This document shows, in pieces, positions 26,892 through 34,720 of a stretch of DNA of 36,786 nucleotides. Position 1 is the first letter of the stretch; each line of letters starts with the position of its first letter. Location of the stretch: the NCBI RefSeq assembly GCF_002726155.1, contig NZ_PBSH01000049.1, positions 1 through 36,786 of the forward strand. The letters are read 5' to 3'. The DNA comes from Alcanivorax sp. Lineage in GTDB: Bacteria; Pseudomonadota; Gammaproteobacteria; Pseudomonadales; Alcanivoracaceae. Position numbers and translations under genes: made by a program. The notes below the pieces were generated by a model. It made no database searches, was not told the origin of the DNA, and was given only the letters and a program-made list of their open reading frames with translations.

Positions 26892-27080
26892 ATGCAGCGA
26901 GGACTCACCGGGCAATACACCAGTAGCGGCTTTGGGAGGCTCTGGCCGCCCTTGGCCGGCTGTCCGGATCTCATGGATGCCTTCGAACACCAGCTGGGGC
27001 TGGTGCGCGAAATGACCGGCCAGAAACGCAACCGCGTTTACGCCTACACCGCCTATATCGACATACTGAATCGGGACTGA
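26892..27080 (+). pseudogene. Fic family gene relic with large internal deletion
   Basis: A 62-codon frame joins the two ends of a Fic protein. Its start MQRGLTGQYT is the usual N-terminus of one Fic subfamily. Its end, LVREMTGQKRNRVYAYTAYIDILN, matches the C-terminal helix-turn-helix end of the same subfamily. The whole catalytic core, including HPFxDGNGR, is missing, so about 300 codons have been lost. The middle part (residues 11-34) looks like scar sequence. The frame is still open, so a short peptide could be made, but no catalytic activity is possible. An intact Fic gene of a different subtype follows 300 bases later. Confidence 0.75.
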
Positions 27081-27228
27081 CCCCGACCAACAGCCACAGC
27101 GTCGATGCGCTCAGGAATTGGAGCAGTAAAGAGGCGGCAGGGGAGGGCTCTGCCTAAACCCCGGTTTTCTCTCTGTGTCGATGCCCTGAACATACGGGCC
27201 TTTTTGTATTGATTGTTGGTGTTATTTA

Positions 27229-27350
27229 ATACACAAATGGCCTTGTGCATGAACTGCCATCCACAAACGTTGTTATATATTGCTTTTCTCTATTTTTAAT
27301 ACACAAGTAGTTTTGTGAATGGTAGAGTCAACACAAAGTCATTTATGAAT
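27229..27350. promoter_or_regulatory. Four dyad sites upstream of fic
   Basis: Four 22-base sites of the form ATACACAA-N6-TTGTGAAT begin at 27229, 27259, 27299 and 27329. The first (ATACACAA, TTGTGCAT) and third (ATACACAA, TTGTGAAT) are strong, the fourth (CAACACAA, TTATGAAT) is good and the second (ATCCACAA, TTATATAT) is degenerate. Distances are 30, 40 and 30 bases, so all could lie on one face of the helix. They end 38 bases before the fic start. A regulator binding here, perhaps Fic itself through its C-terminal HTH, is inferred. Confidence 0.6.
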
Positions 27351-27388
27351 GACATATTAAAGAAACTAATACGCTAGCGGCGGTGCCC

Positions 27389-28516
27389 ATGGAACCCTAT
27401 CGACCACAAGACCTGCCACTGGCAGACATCGACTACGCCCAGCTGATCACCCTGGTTGGCGAGGCTAATGCCAAGCTGGCGGAATACAGTGGCTTGCTGC
27501 AAGGCATTGTGAATCCTGCGGTCATGCTGTCACCGCTAACTCAGCAGGAAGCGGTGCTGTCCTCAAAAATCGAGGGTACTCAGGCCACCGTGGAGGAGGT
27601 GCTGGAGCGGGAAGCCGGCCAGAACTTCGATGATCGCAAGAACGAAGACATCAACGAAATCCTCAACTACCGCAAAGCCATGATGCTCTCCCAGGAGCAT
27701 CTCAAGGATGGCAGGCCGATCACCCTCAACCTCTTGTTGCAGCTGCATGCCATCCTGCTTGATAGCGTGCGTGGGCAACACAAGGCGCCGGGTGAATTCC
27801 GCAGGGAGCAGAACTGGATTGGTCGTCCCGGCTGCAGTATCGAACAAGCCAGCTTCGTGCCGCCTAACCCGCTGCAATTGGAAAGCCACCTGCAGCAGTG
27901 GGAGCAATACCTGCAACACAATGATTTCGATGTGTTGGCACAGACCGCCATCGTTCATGCTCAGTTTGAGTTGCTGCATCCCTTCAAGGACGGCAATGGC
28001 CGTATTGGCCGCCTGCTGATACCGCTTTTTCTGTACGCCAGACAGCGGCTTTCCAGCCCCATGTTTTACCTGTCGGACTACCTGGAAGCCCACCGTGATG
28101 AGTATTACCAGCGCCTCTCGGCTATCTCCGCCGAAGGCGACTGGACCGGCTGGATTCAGTTCTTTCTGCGTGCGGTCATTCAGCAGGCGCGCACCAATCT
28201 GGATAGAGTCCGTCGCATCATGGCGCTCTATGAAGAAACCAAGGCGGCAATGGCAGATATCACCCACAGCCAGCATAGCCCCAAGCTGCTGGACGGCATC
28301 TTTGATCGTCCGATTTTCAGCGCGGGCGACTTTGCCCGGCGTACCGGTATTAACAAGCAGACCCTGCACGGCCTGCTGCGCCAGCTGGTTCAGGAAACCG
28401 GGCCGCTCATTATTCTGCAGGAAGGGCAGGGCCGCCGGCCTTCCATCTACGCCTTTCCTGCCTTGCTTAACATCTGTGAAGGGAGAGACATCTTCCCTGC
28501 CACCCAAAACGCATAA
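27389..28516 (+). CDS. fic: Fic family protein (AMP transferase type)
   Basis: Fic proteins usually transfer AMP or another nucleotide part to a target protein's Tyr, Thr or Ser. The 375-residue protein holds an intact active-site motif HPFKDGNGRIGR at about residues 197-208 and an N-terminal inhibitory motif SSKIEG at 58-63 (S/T-xxx-E-G/N), typical of self-inhibited class II Fic. A C-terminal winged-helix-like region near 305-350 (SAGDFARRTGINKQTLHGLLRQL) suggests DNA binding. The ATG at 27389 is chosen, with GTG 27383 possible. Upstream sits a four-site dyad array. hsdM follows after eight bases, so fic is embedded in the hsd cluster. Its target and its role in defence are unknown. Confidence 0.93.
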   Translation: MEPYRPQDLPLADIDYAQLITLVGEANAKLAEYSGLLQGIVNPAVMLSPLTQQEAVLSSKIEGTQATVEEVLEREAGQNFDDRKNEDINEILNYRKAMMLSQEHLKDGRPITLNLLLQLHAILLDSVRGQHKAPGEFRREQNWIGRPGCSIEQASFVPPNPLQLESHLQQWEQYLQHNDFDVLAQTAIVHAQFELLHPFKDGNGRIGRLLIPLFLYARQRLSSPMFYLSDYLEAHRDEYYQRLSAISAEGDWTGWIQFFLRAVIQQARTNLDRVRRIMALYEETKAAMADITHSQHSPKLLDGIFDRPIFSAGDFARRTGINKQTLHGLLRQLVQETGPLIILQEGQGRRPSIYAFPALLNICEGRDIFPATQNA

Positions 28517-28524
28517 GGCTGACC

Positions 28525-30231
28525 ATGACCAACAACGACATCGTCCAGAAACTCTGGAACCTCTGCGACGTCCTCCGCGACGACGGCATCAACTACTCTG
28601 ACTACGTCACCGAGCTGGTGCTGCTGCTGTTTATCAAGATGGTTCACGAAACTTCAGATCTGCCGATGCTGGAAAAACACCTGCTCCCAGAAGGTTGTAG
28701 GTGGACCGATCTGAATCAGAAGTCGGGAATTAATTTGTTGAACGACTATCAAGCGATTCTCACTGCTTTGGGAACGGGAAAACGAACTATGGTCGATTCG
28801 AGTGATCCGACGAAGACCATAGAAGTGAAGGTTCATGATGATCCACTGATTACAGCTATTTATGCCAAGGCTCAGACTCGATTGAGCGAACCCCGCCATC
28901 TGGAACAGATGATCAAGACCCTGGACCAGATCGACTGGTTCAGCGCCCAGAAAGACGGCCTCGGGGATCTCTACGAAGGCTTGCTGGAAAAGAACGCCAA
29001 CGAAACCAAATCCGGTGCCGGGCAATACTTCACCCCCCGCGCCCTGATCGATTCCATGGTGCGCTGCATCCGCCCGCAAATTGGCGAAACCATTCAGGAC
29101 CCGGCCGCCGGCACCGCCGGCTTCCTGGTCGCGGCGGATCAGTACATGCGCGCCCAGACCGATGACTATCTCGATCTCAGCGCCAAGGACGCCACGTTCC
29201 AGAAGAACAAGGCCTTTATCGGCGTGGAACTGGTGCCCTCCACCCGCCGCCTGGCGCTGATGAACTGCCTGCTCCACGGCATGGAAGGCGACAAAGAGGG
29301 CGTGGTTCACCTCGGTAACGCCTTGGGTATGGTCGGCCAGGGCCTGGACAAGGCCGATGTCATCCTCGCCAACCCGCCCTTCGGCACCGCCAAGGGCGGG
29401 GAAGCCTCCATCACTCGCGATGACCTCACCTACAAGACCAGCAACAAACAGCTCGCCTTCCTGCAGCACATCTACCGCAATCTCAACCCCGGCGGCCGCG
29501 CCGCCGTGGTGCTGCCCGATAACGTGCTGTTCGAAGCCGGCGTCGGCACCGACGTCCGCCGCGACCTGATGAACAAGTGCAACCTGCACACCATCCTGCG
29601 CCTGCCCACCGGCATCTTTTATGCTCAGGGCGTAAAAACCAATGTGCTGTTCTTCACCAAGGGCAGCGCCAAAGACAAACTGCAGGAAGAAAACTGCACC
29701 GAAAACGTCTGGGTCTACGACCTTCGCACCAACATGCCCAGCTTCGGCAAACGCACCCCCTTCGGCGAACAACACCTCAAACCCTTCGAGCAGGTCTACG
29801 CCCCCGGTATGGACGATGCCGCCGTAGGAGCCTGCCTGCAGGCGATCCTTCACCCAGACAACCGCACCGAAGGCGAATACAGCTTCAACGCCGAAGAGAT
29901 CGACCTCAGCGAAGACGCCAAACAAACCGACGAAAACCAGGGCGTCGACGACCAGCTCGTCCACAGCCGCTGGCGCTGCTTCACCCGCGAATGGATCGCC
30001 GACCATAAGGGTGACTCCCTCGATATCGCCTGGCTCAAGGACAGCGACAGTGTCGATGCAGCCAATCTTCCAGAGCCGGAAGTATTGGCAGGGGAGGCCA
30101 TGGGTGAGCTGGTGCAGGCGCTGGGTGAGCTGGATGGGTTGATGCGGGAGTTGGGGGCTGGAGAGGAAGCTGATGGGCAGAAATTGCTAGTTGCTGAATG
30201 TTTTGGTTTGAAGGATGAAGAAAGGTCATGA
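28525..30231 (+). CDS. hsdM: Type I restriction-modification methyltransferase, M subunit
   Basis: HsdM binds S-adenosylmethionine and methylates N6 of adenine in the site recognised by HsdS, and is also part of the restriction complex. The 568-residue protein has the helical HsdM N-domain (about 1-135), then the SAM motif DPAAGTAGFL at 192-201 and the catalytic NPPF at 283-286. The C-terminal region contains WRCFTREWIA. The codons from about 28690 to 28885 are clearly more AT-rich than both sides, suggesting a recombined patch. A REP palindrome is read in frame at 29824-29848. It starts eight bases after fic and overlaps hsdS by ATGA. Confidence 0.95.
   Translation: MTNNDIVQKLWNLCDVLRDDGINYSDYVTELVLLLFIKMVHETSDLPMLEKHLLPEGCRWTDLNQKSGINLLNDYQAILTALGTGKRTMVDSSDPTKTIEVKVHDDPLITAIYAKAQTRLSEPRHLEQMIKTLDQIDWFSAQKDGLGDLYEGLLEKNANETKSGAGQYFTPRALIDSMVRCIRPQIGETIQDPAAGTAGFLVAADQYMRAQTDDYLDLSAKDATFQKNKAFIGVELVPSTRRLALMNCLLHGMEGDKEGVVHLGNALGMVGQGLDKADVILANPPFGTAKGGEASITRDDLTYKTSNKQLAFLQHIYRNLNPGGRAAVVLPDNVLFEAGVGTDVRRDLMNKCNLHTILRLPTGIFYAQGVKTNVLFFTKGSAKDKLQEENCTENVWVYDLRTNMPSFGKRTPFGEQHLKPFEQVYAPGMDDAAVGACLQAILHPDNRTEGEYSFNAEEIDLSEDAKQTDENQGVDDQLVHSRWRCFTREWIADHKGDSLDIAWLKDSDSVDAANLPEPEVLAGEAMGELVQALGELDGLMRELGAGEEADGQKLLVAECFGLKDEERS
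29824..29848 (+). repeat. REP element inside hsdM coding sequence
   Basis: GTAGGAGC-CTGCCTGCAGGCGATCC has the REP head and a CTGCCTGCAG palindromic core. It is translated as part of VGACLQAI in HsdM, near residues 434-441, in a region between conserved blocks. Confidence 0.6.
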
Positions 30232-31709
30232 GCCAAGTTAAGCCAGCGTTTTGGAACAGTTCTAGCATAGGAGAGCTGTGTGACTTGATTAATGGTAGAG
30301 CCTTCAAGACAACGGAATGGAGCGAAACAGGACTTCCAATTATCCGCATCCAAAACCTCAATAATCCTGATGCGAAATATAATCATTTTGATGGTGATCT
30401 TGCGGATAAGCATCGAATAGAAAATGGCGATTTGTTGTTCGCATGGTCGGGAACTCCGGGAACATCCTTCGGCGCACATGTGTGGTGCGGAGAAACGGCT
30501 GCGCTAAATCAGCATATTTTCAAGATCGATTTCAAAGAGTCATATATACATAAAAAATATCTTAGATATGCCATTAATCAGAAATTGGAGGAACTAATTT
30601 CTGGTGCGCATGGTGGTGTTGGATTGCGGCATGTTACAAAAGGGAAATTTGAGGCTGCAAAGATAGCGTTCCCCGCGCGAGCCGAACAAAAAGCCATCGC
30701 CGAAAAACTCGACACCCTGCTGGCCCAGGTAGAAAGCACCAAGGCCCGACTCGAACGCATCCCGAAAATCCTCAAACGCTTCCGCCAATCCGTCCTCGCC
30801 GCCGCCGTGAGCGGGAGGTTGACGGAGGGGTTTAATATAACTGATCAGGATTATTACCAGTCTATTGATGAAGAAATAATAGAAGATAGAAAGCTCGCTA
30901 CGATCCCTCTTCCAAATGCAGAGGAGCTTGAGCTTGCGGTGAGTTTTTTTGATGGCGCAAGTTGGGACAGGTGGAAACTATATGCACTCGAGCAGCTTGT
31001 TGATAGTAAAAGAGGTATTCCATACGGAATCGTCCAAACAGGAGAGGCTCAGCAGGAAGGCGTGCCTACAATACGTTGTGGTGATGTTAAGCCTCTATAC
31101 ATAGAAAGCGATAATCTCAAAAAGGTCCTTCCTGAAATTGAGGATAAATACTCTCGAACAAGGCTAAGGGGAGGAGAGGTCCTGCTGGCTATTCGGGGGA
31201 CGGTGGGAAATGCAGCAGTTATTGATGATAAGTTAGTTGCCAACCCAATAAATATTAGTAGAGAAGTAGCGATGATTCCTGTTAGAGGGAACATTTCATC
31301 GCGCTATGTGGCTCTGTTGTTGCAGTCTCCGGGTGGATACAGGGCACTTGCAGAGAAAACAAAAGGTGTTGCCCAAAGGGGTATCAATCTTTCTGACGTT
31401 AAACGTCTGGTCACACCGTTGCCAACCTTTAGCGAGCAAGCTGAGATCGTTCGCCGCGTAGACCAACTCTTCGCCTACGCCGACACCATCGAAACCCAGG
31501 TCAACAACGCCCTGGCACGGGTCAATAACCTCACCCAATCCATCCTCGCCAAGGCCTTCCGCGGCGAACTAACCGAACAATGGCGCAAGGACAACCCGGA
31601 TCTGATCAGTTGCGAAAACAGCGCCGAAGCCCTGCTGGAAAAGATCAAGGCAGAACGCGCAGCGGCCAAGCTGGTGAAGAAAGCTAAAGCAAAGGTAAGA
31701 AAGGGGTAG
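30228..31709 (+). CDS. hsdS: Type I restriction-modification specificity subunit HsdS
   Basis: HsdS determines the bipartite DNA site of the system. The 493-residue protein has the expected two halves. Target domain 1 covers about residues 1-148. Conserved helix 1 follows (AEQKAIAEKLDTLLAQVES...SVLAAAVSGRLTE). Target domain 2 covers about 202-400, and conserved helix 2 contains SEQAEIVRRVDQLFAYADTIE and ILAKAFRGELTEQW. Both target domains are AT-rich while the two helical regions are GC-rich and match the GC level of hsdM, as expected when target domains are swapped between strains. The start overlaps the hsdM stop by four bases. The recognition sequence cannot be derived from this sequence alone. 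Confidence 0.95.
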   Translation: MSQVKPAFWNSSSIGELCDLINGRAFKTTEWSETGLPIIRIQNLNNPDAKYNHFDGDLADKHRIENGDLLFAWSGTPGTSFGAHVWCGETAALNQHIFKIDFKESYIHKKYLRYAINQKLEELISGAHGGVGLRHVTKGKFEAAKIAFPARAEQKAIAEKLDTLLAQVESTKARLERIPKILKRFRQSVLAAAVSGRLTEGFNITDQDYYQSIDEEIIEDRKLATIPLPNAEELELAVSFFDGASWDRWKLYALEQLVDSKRGIPYGIVQTGEAQQEGVPTIRCGDVKPLYIESDNLKKVLPEIEDKYSRTRLRGGEVLLAIRGTVGNAAVIDDKLVANPINISREVAMIPVRGNISSRYVALLLQSPGGYRALAEKTKGVAQRGINLSDVKRLVTPLPTFSEQAEIVRRVDQLFAYADTIETQVNNALARVNNLTQSILAKAFRGELTEQWRKDNPDLISCENSAEALLEKIKAERAAAKLVKKAKAKVRKG

Positions 31710-31712
31710 GAT

Positions 31713-32594
31713 GTGAGTTTTTTGAAAGATGGATCTTATGTGGCGTTTGATATTAGTGCGAAGAATGTGATTACTCGGCCAGCTCTTGCTGGTGCGTGGA
31801 TTGAGGTTTATCTCAAGGGAAGGGTTTCCGATAATGGTATTAACGCTATTCCTCTATCTGGATCTCTTCAGATAAATGCTCAAGGCCCCCAGTTGCCGTG
31901 GCCTCGGTTCGATTTGTACCAGACGTACCAGCCGCAAGCCTTTAACGGAAATGAGACGCAAATCATATATGCCGGTCATGTTGGTTATCCTTTGCTGGAG
32001 GCCTTTGAGAAAGAGCGAGCAGGCAAGGATTTCTCAGTGCACATACAAGCTTCGCTGAGAGTGCATGCTCAGAATGGTGCTATAGAGGATTGGAACCTTA
32101 ACGGTCATGAATCGCTACATAAGAATGTTCAGGAATGGGGGAATATTCTGTCTTCTGCAGGGTATAGGAAGTACCTTTTCCATGATTTATCGTTCCCGGC
32201 AGATGGCAGTGAAAGGGAAAATTCTGTCTATAGCCTACTGTATACGGCGAGAGCGCTTTTCGAATCAGGGTTATATAGGGAGTGCGTGGCAAGACTGAGG
32301 CAAGCGGAAGAGAGACTTCGCGAGCGTAGAAAGGACAAGAGGAACATTTTTTCAGCTATGGAAGCGTCCGCGTCAAATTCTAGAGCAGAGAAAGAGGCAA
32401 TGACGCTGGATCAACGGCTTTTTTCGTTGAGAGGCCATATGCAGAATGTACTCCACTCAGCAGCCCATGAAGCAGAGCCGGATTCCTCGTTTACTCGTGA
32501 GAAGGCGAAGCTCCTCCTCATTACGGTATCGGCCATGGTAGAGCTATTTCCAGAGCCGACTGTCGATTTGGTCGCTGGAGAGAAAGATGAGTGA
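31713..32594 (+). CDS. Uncharacterised protein, possible HEPN-like C-terminal domain
   Basis: This 293-residue protein is not assigned to a named family. The first 130 residues look beta-rich. A linker with HKNVQEWGNILSSAGYRKY follows. The rest is helical: SVYSLLYTARALFESGLYRECVARLRQAEERL and, near the end, RGHMQNVLHSAAHE followed by FTREKAKLLLITVSAMVELF. The last pattern resembles HEPN-type and abortive-infection domains (His, then a turn, then T-x-E-x-A helix), but the spacing of the canonical RxxxxH motif is not exact. It starts with GTG three bases after hsdS, behind an AAGGGGTAGGA site, and overlaps the next gene by eight bases. The AT content is high. The role is inferred to be accessory defence. 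Confidence 0.75.
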   Translation: MSFLKDGSYVAFDISAKNVITRPALAGAWIEVYLKGRVSDNGINAIPLSGSLQINAQGPQLPWPRFDLYQTYQPQAFNGNETQIIYAGHVGYPLLEAFEKERAGKDFSVHIQASLRVHAQNGAIEDWNLNGHESLHKNVQEWGNILSSAGYRKYLFHDLSFPADGSERENSVYSLLYTARALFESGLYRECVARLRQAEERLRERRKDKRNIFSAMEASASNSRAEKEAMTLDQRLFSLRGHMQNVLHSAAHEAEPDSSFTREKAKLLLITVSAMVELFPEPTVDLVAGEKDE

Positions 32595-33537
32595 CATCAA
32601 ACTGTTCCAGCTCAAAGGCAATAGCGTAACCGAGCTTGCGGGCAGCGCGGTTAAGCTCGAAAAAGATCTTCAGCTTCATGTGGAGTCCAACATGGAGGTG
32701 CTGCTCGGCGTCCGCTTCCTGGCCAGTGAGTATGGCACTGGCAAAACCCATAAAGGGCGTATCGACTCCTTGGGGCTGGATGAGAACGGTTGCCCGGTGA
32801 TCGTCGAGTACAAGCGCCACAGCAATGAGAATGTAATCAACCAGGGCTTGTTCTACCTGGACTGGCTGCTGGATCATCAGGCCGAGTTCAAGCTGCTGGT
32901 CATGGAGCAGATTGGCAGGGAGGTGGCTGAATCCATCGAATGGGGTGGCACTCGCCTGATCTGCATCGCCTCGGACTTCAACAAGTACGACGAGCACGCC
33001 GTCCAGCAGATCAATCGCAATATCGAACTAATGCGCTATCGCTACTTCGGTAGCGAGCTATTGCTGCTGGAATTGGTCAACGCCCAGACCGCCAGCGGTT
33101 CCCTGATTCCGACAACCTTGTCCCTTCAAACGAAACGTCCAGCGAAAACCAATAGCCGCAAAGACGGCAAGAGAAGTGGCGACAAATCCCAGCAAGAGCG
33201 ACTGGAGTTGGCGTCCCCCGAGCTGCTCAAGCTCTATGACACGGTGTGCAGCTACATTGAGCAGCTGGGCGATGAAGTCCAGCGCAAGGAGCTCAAGCTC
33301 TACACTGCCTTCAAACGCATCCGTAATTTCGTCTCGCTACTGGTAATGCCAGGAAAAGATACGCGCCTAGTCATGTACCTCAAACTCCCCGGTTCATTGG
33401 GGGAAGAAAATAGCTTCAGCCGAGACATGAGCAGTATCGGCCATTGGGGTACGGGAGATTTGGAAGTGAATATCCGTAATGCAGAGGATTGGGAAAGAGC
33501 AAGGCAGCTTGTGGATAAAGCCTATCAGCAGAGTTAG
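32587..33537 (+). CDS. PD-(D/E)xK nuclease-like protein with DUF5655 domain
   Basis: The 316-residue protein has an N-terminal nuclease-like core: GRIDSLGLDENGCPVIVEYKR gives Asp at about 60, Glu 74 and Lys 76, the D...ExK arrangement. The following NENVINQGLFYLDWLLDHQ segment is typical of a widespread family. A basic linker (about 180-205) separates it from the C-terminal DUF5655 domain with LYTAFKRIRNFVSLLV and VYLKLPGS-like segments. Members are predicted DNA-acting proteins without a clear biochemical role. The ATG at 32587 lies within the end of the upstream gene and has a GGAGAGAAAG site, so the two are translationally coupled. It may act with the hsd system or as an independent defence component. 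Confidence 0.85.
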   Translation: MSDIKLFQLKGNSVTELAGSAVKLEKDLQLHVESNMEVLLGVRFLASEYGTGKTHKGRIDSLGLDENGCPVIVEYKRHSNENVINQGLFYLDWLLDHQAEFKLLVMEQIGREVAESIEWGGTRLICIASDFNKYDEHAVQQINRNIELMRYRYFGSELLLLELVNAQTASGSLIPTTLSLQTKRPAKTNSRKDGKRSGDKSQQERLELASPELLKLYDTVCSYIEQLGDEVQRKELKLYTAFKRIRNFVSLLVMPGKDTRLVMYLKLPGSLGEENSFSRDMSSIGHWGTGDLEVNIRNAEDWERARQLVDKAYQQS

Positions 33538-33545
33538 TTCGAAGA

Positions 33546-34709
33546 TTGAGCGATAAAATTATGGTTTCAATGGATGGAATGTTTTCGTCTCGCTTATTGA
33601 AGAGGTTGGCTTTGGGGCGAAAGCTGTCTTCCTTTCTGCATAATGAAGTAGGCATCAGAAGTAATGATGTACGTAAGGTTTTATCTTTGACAGCGAATGA
33701 CTCTGATGCCGAAAGGTTAGTCGGAAAGATCGATGGTTACTGGCGCAGGAAAAGACAGGAAGCTGGCTTGAGTGCTCACCCAGAAGATAATAAAGAAAGG
33801 CTGCTTATCTACTCTCTCGTTTCTCATGTGCTGGCTTCGCACTCCTCATGCTATGAAGTGCTGATGGAAGAGGCTAAGTATATCGAGAATATTGAATTTT
33901 TACCCATTGCTTTGATGCTTGAGGCAGAGGTGTTTCATGATGGTTCTGATCTTGGTGAGGCTTTGAACGCAATAAGGAATGAGAGAAAAGAAGGTATAGT
34001 AAAAATAATAGATCCGGTGGCTCTCGATAACGAGTTTGTGACTGGGCCTTACCCGTCAGTATCTGACGTAAAATACGCTGATCTGAAAATAGATTTAATT
34101 TCGATTTTTGACAATTCAGTTCTGTCATGGCTGGCTTTGATGGATGTCTTGTTTCACAGATCAATTCCCGAGTTTGTTGATATAACGCCTGTTCCATGGT
34201 TTTTGAGATTGATGCCTCTTAACCCGGATTTCAAAGCCAAGACTTCCAATGCCAGGCTTATTGATATGTTGGCTTGTATATCATTCAGGAAGTCGCGACG
34301 TATCTGGCCAGATAAACCGCCAAAGACGGGTGAAATCACCAGTAACCCCGGGTTCTCATCGGCCTGGCGGAGAAATGATAAGCGGCTTGGGGCGTCTGAT
34401 GAATCTGATCCGAATAAGGTTATCAGTCACTGGCGGGAGCCGGGCCGGAAGTTTTCTTTCGGTGACTTTGCAGGCCTATGGTCGGCGCTAAACCCGCAGG
34501 AAAATGTGGCCTCCATGCTCCCCTTGTTTTACGCCTCCAATATTTGGCAGGAGGTATTTTTCTCTCGTGAGAGAGAAGCCAATTTGATATTTAGACGGTG
34601 CCTTTTTAATAGATATGAATATTGGTGGAAGCTGCATCTGGCAGTTAGCCAGGAAGAAGGGTATGAAGCCGCTGAAGCCCCTCTCCCTGGCTGCATATCG
34701 CTGGTTTAG
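33546..34709 (+). CDS. Uncharacterised protein downstream of nuclease gene
   Basis: A 387-residue protein with no recognised family. It is mostly helical by appearance, rich in Leu, Ser and charged residues, without a signal peptide or clear membrane segment. It has no nucleotide-binding or nuclease motif that I can see. The C-terminal part is aromatic (LFYASNIWQEVFF, RYEYWWKLHL). The start is unsure: TTG 33546 follows a GAAG element, and ATG 33561 or 33570 are alternatives. It begins eight bases after the nuclease gene on the same strand, has low GC, and ends 11 bases before a convergent gene. The position suggests it belongs to the same defence cluster. Confidence 0.7.
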   Translation: MSDKIMVSMDGMFSSRLLKRLALGRKLSSFLHNEVGIRSNDVRKVLSLTANDSDAERLVGKIDGYWRRKRQEAGLSAHPEDNKERLLIYSLVSHVLASHSSCYEVLMEEAKYIENIEFLPIALMLEAEVFHDGSDLGEALNAIRNERKEGIVKIIDPVALDNEFVTGPYPSVSDVKYADLKIDLISIFDNSVLSWLALMDVLFHRSIPEFVDITPVPWFLRLMPLNPDFKAKTSNARLIDMLACISFRKSRRIWPDKPPKTGEITSNPGFSSAWRRNDKRLGASDESDPNKVISHWREPGRKFSFGDFAGLWSALNPQENVASMLPLFYASNIWQEVFFSREREANLIFRRCLFNRYEYWWKLHLAVSQEEGYEAAEAPLPGCISLV

Positions 34710-34720
34710 TGACTCGATAT

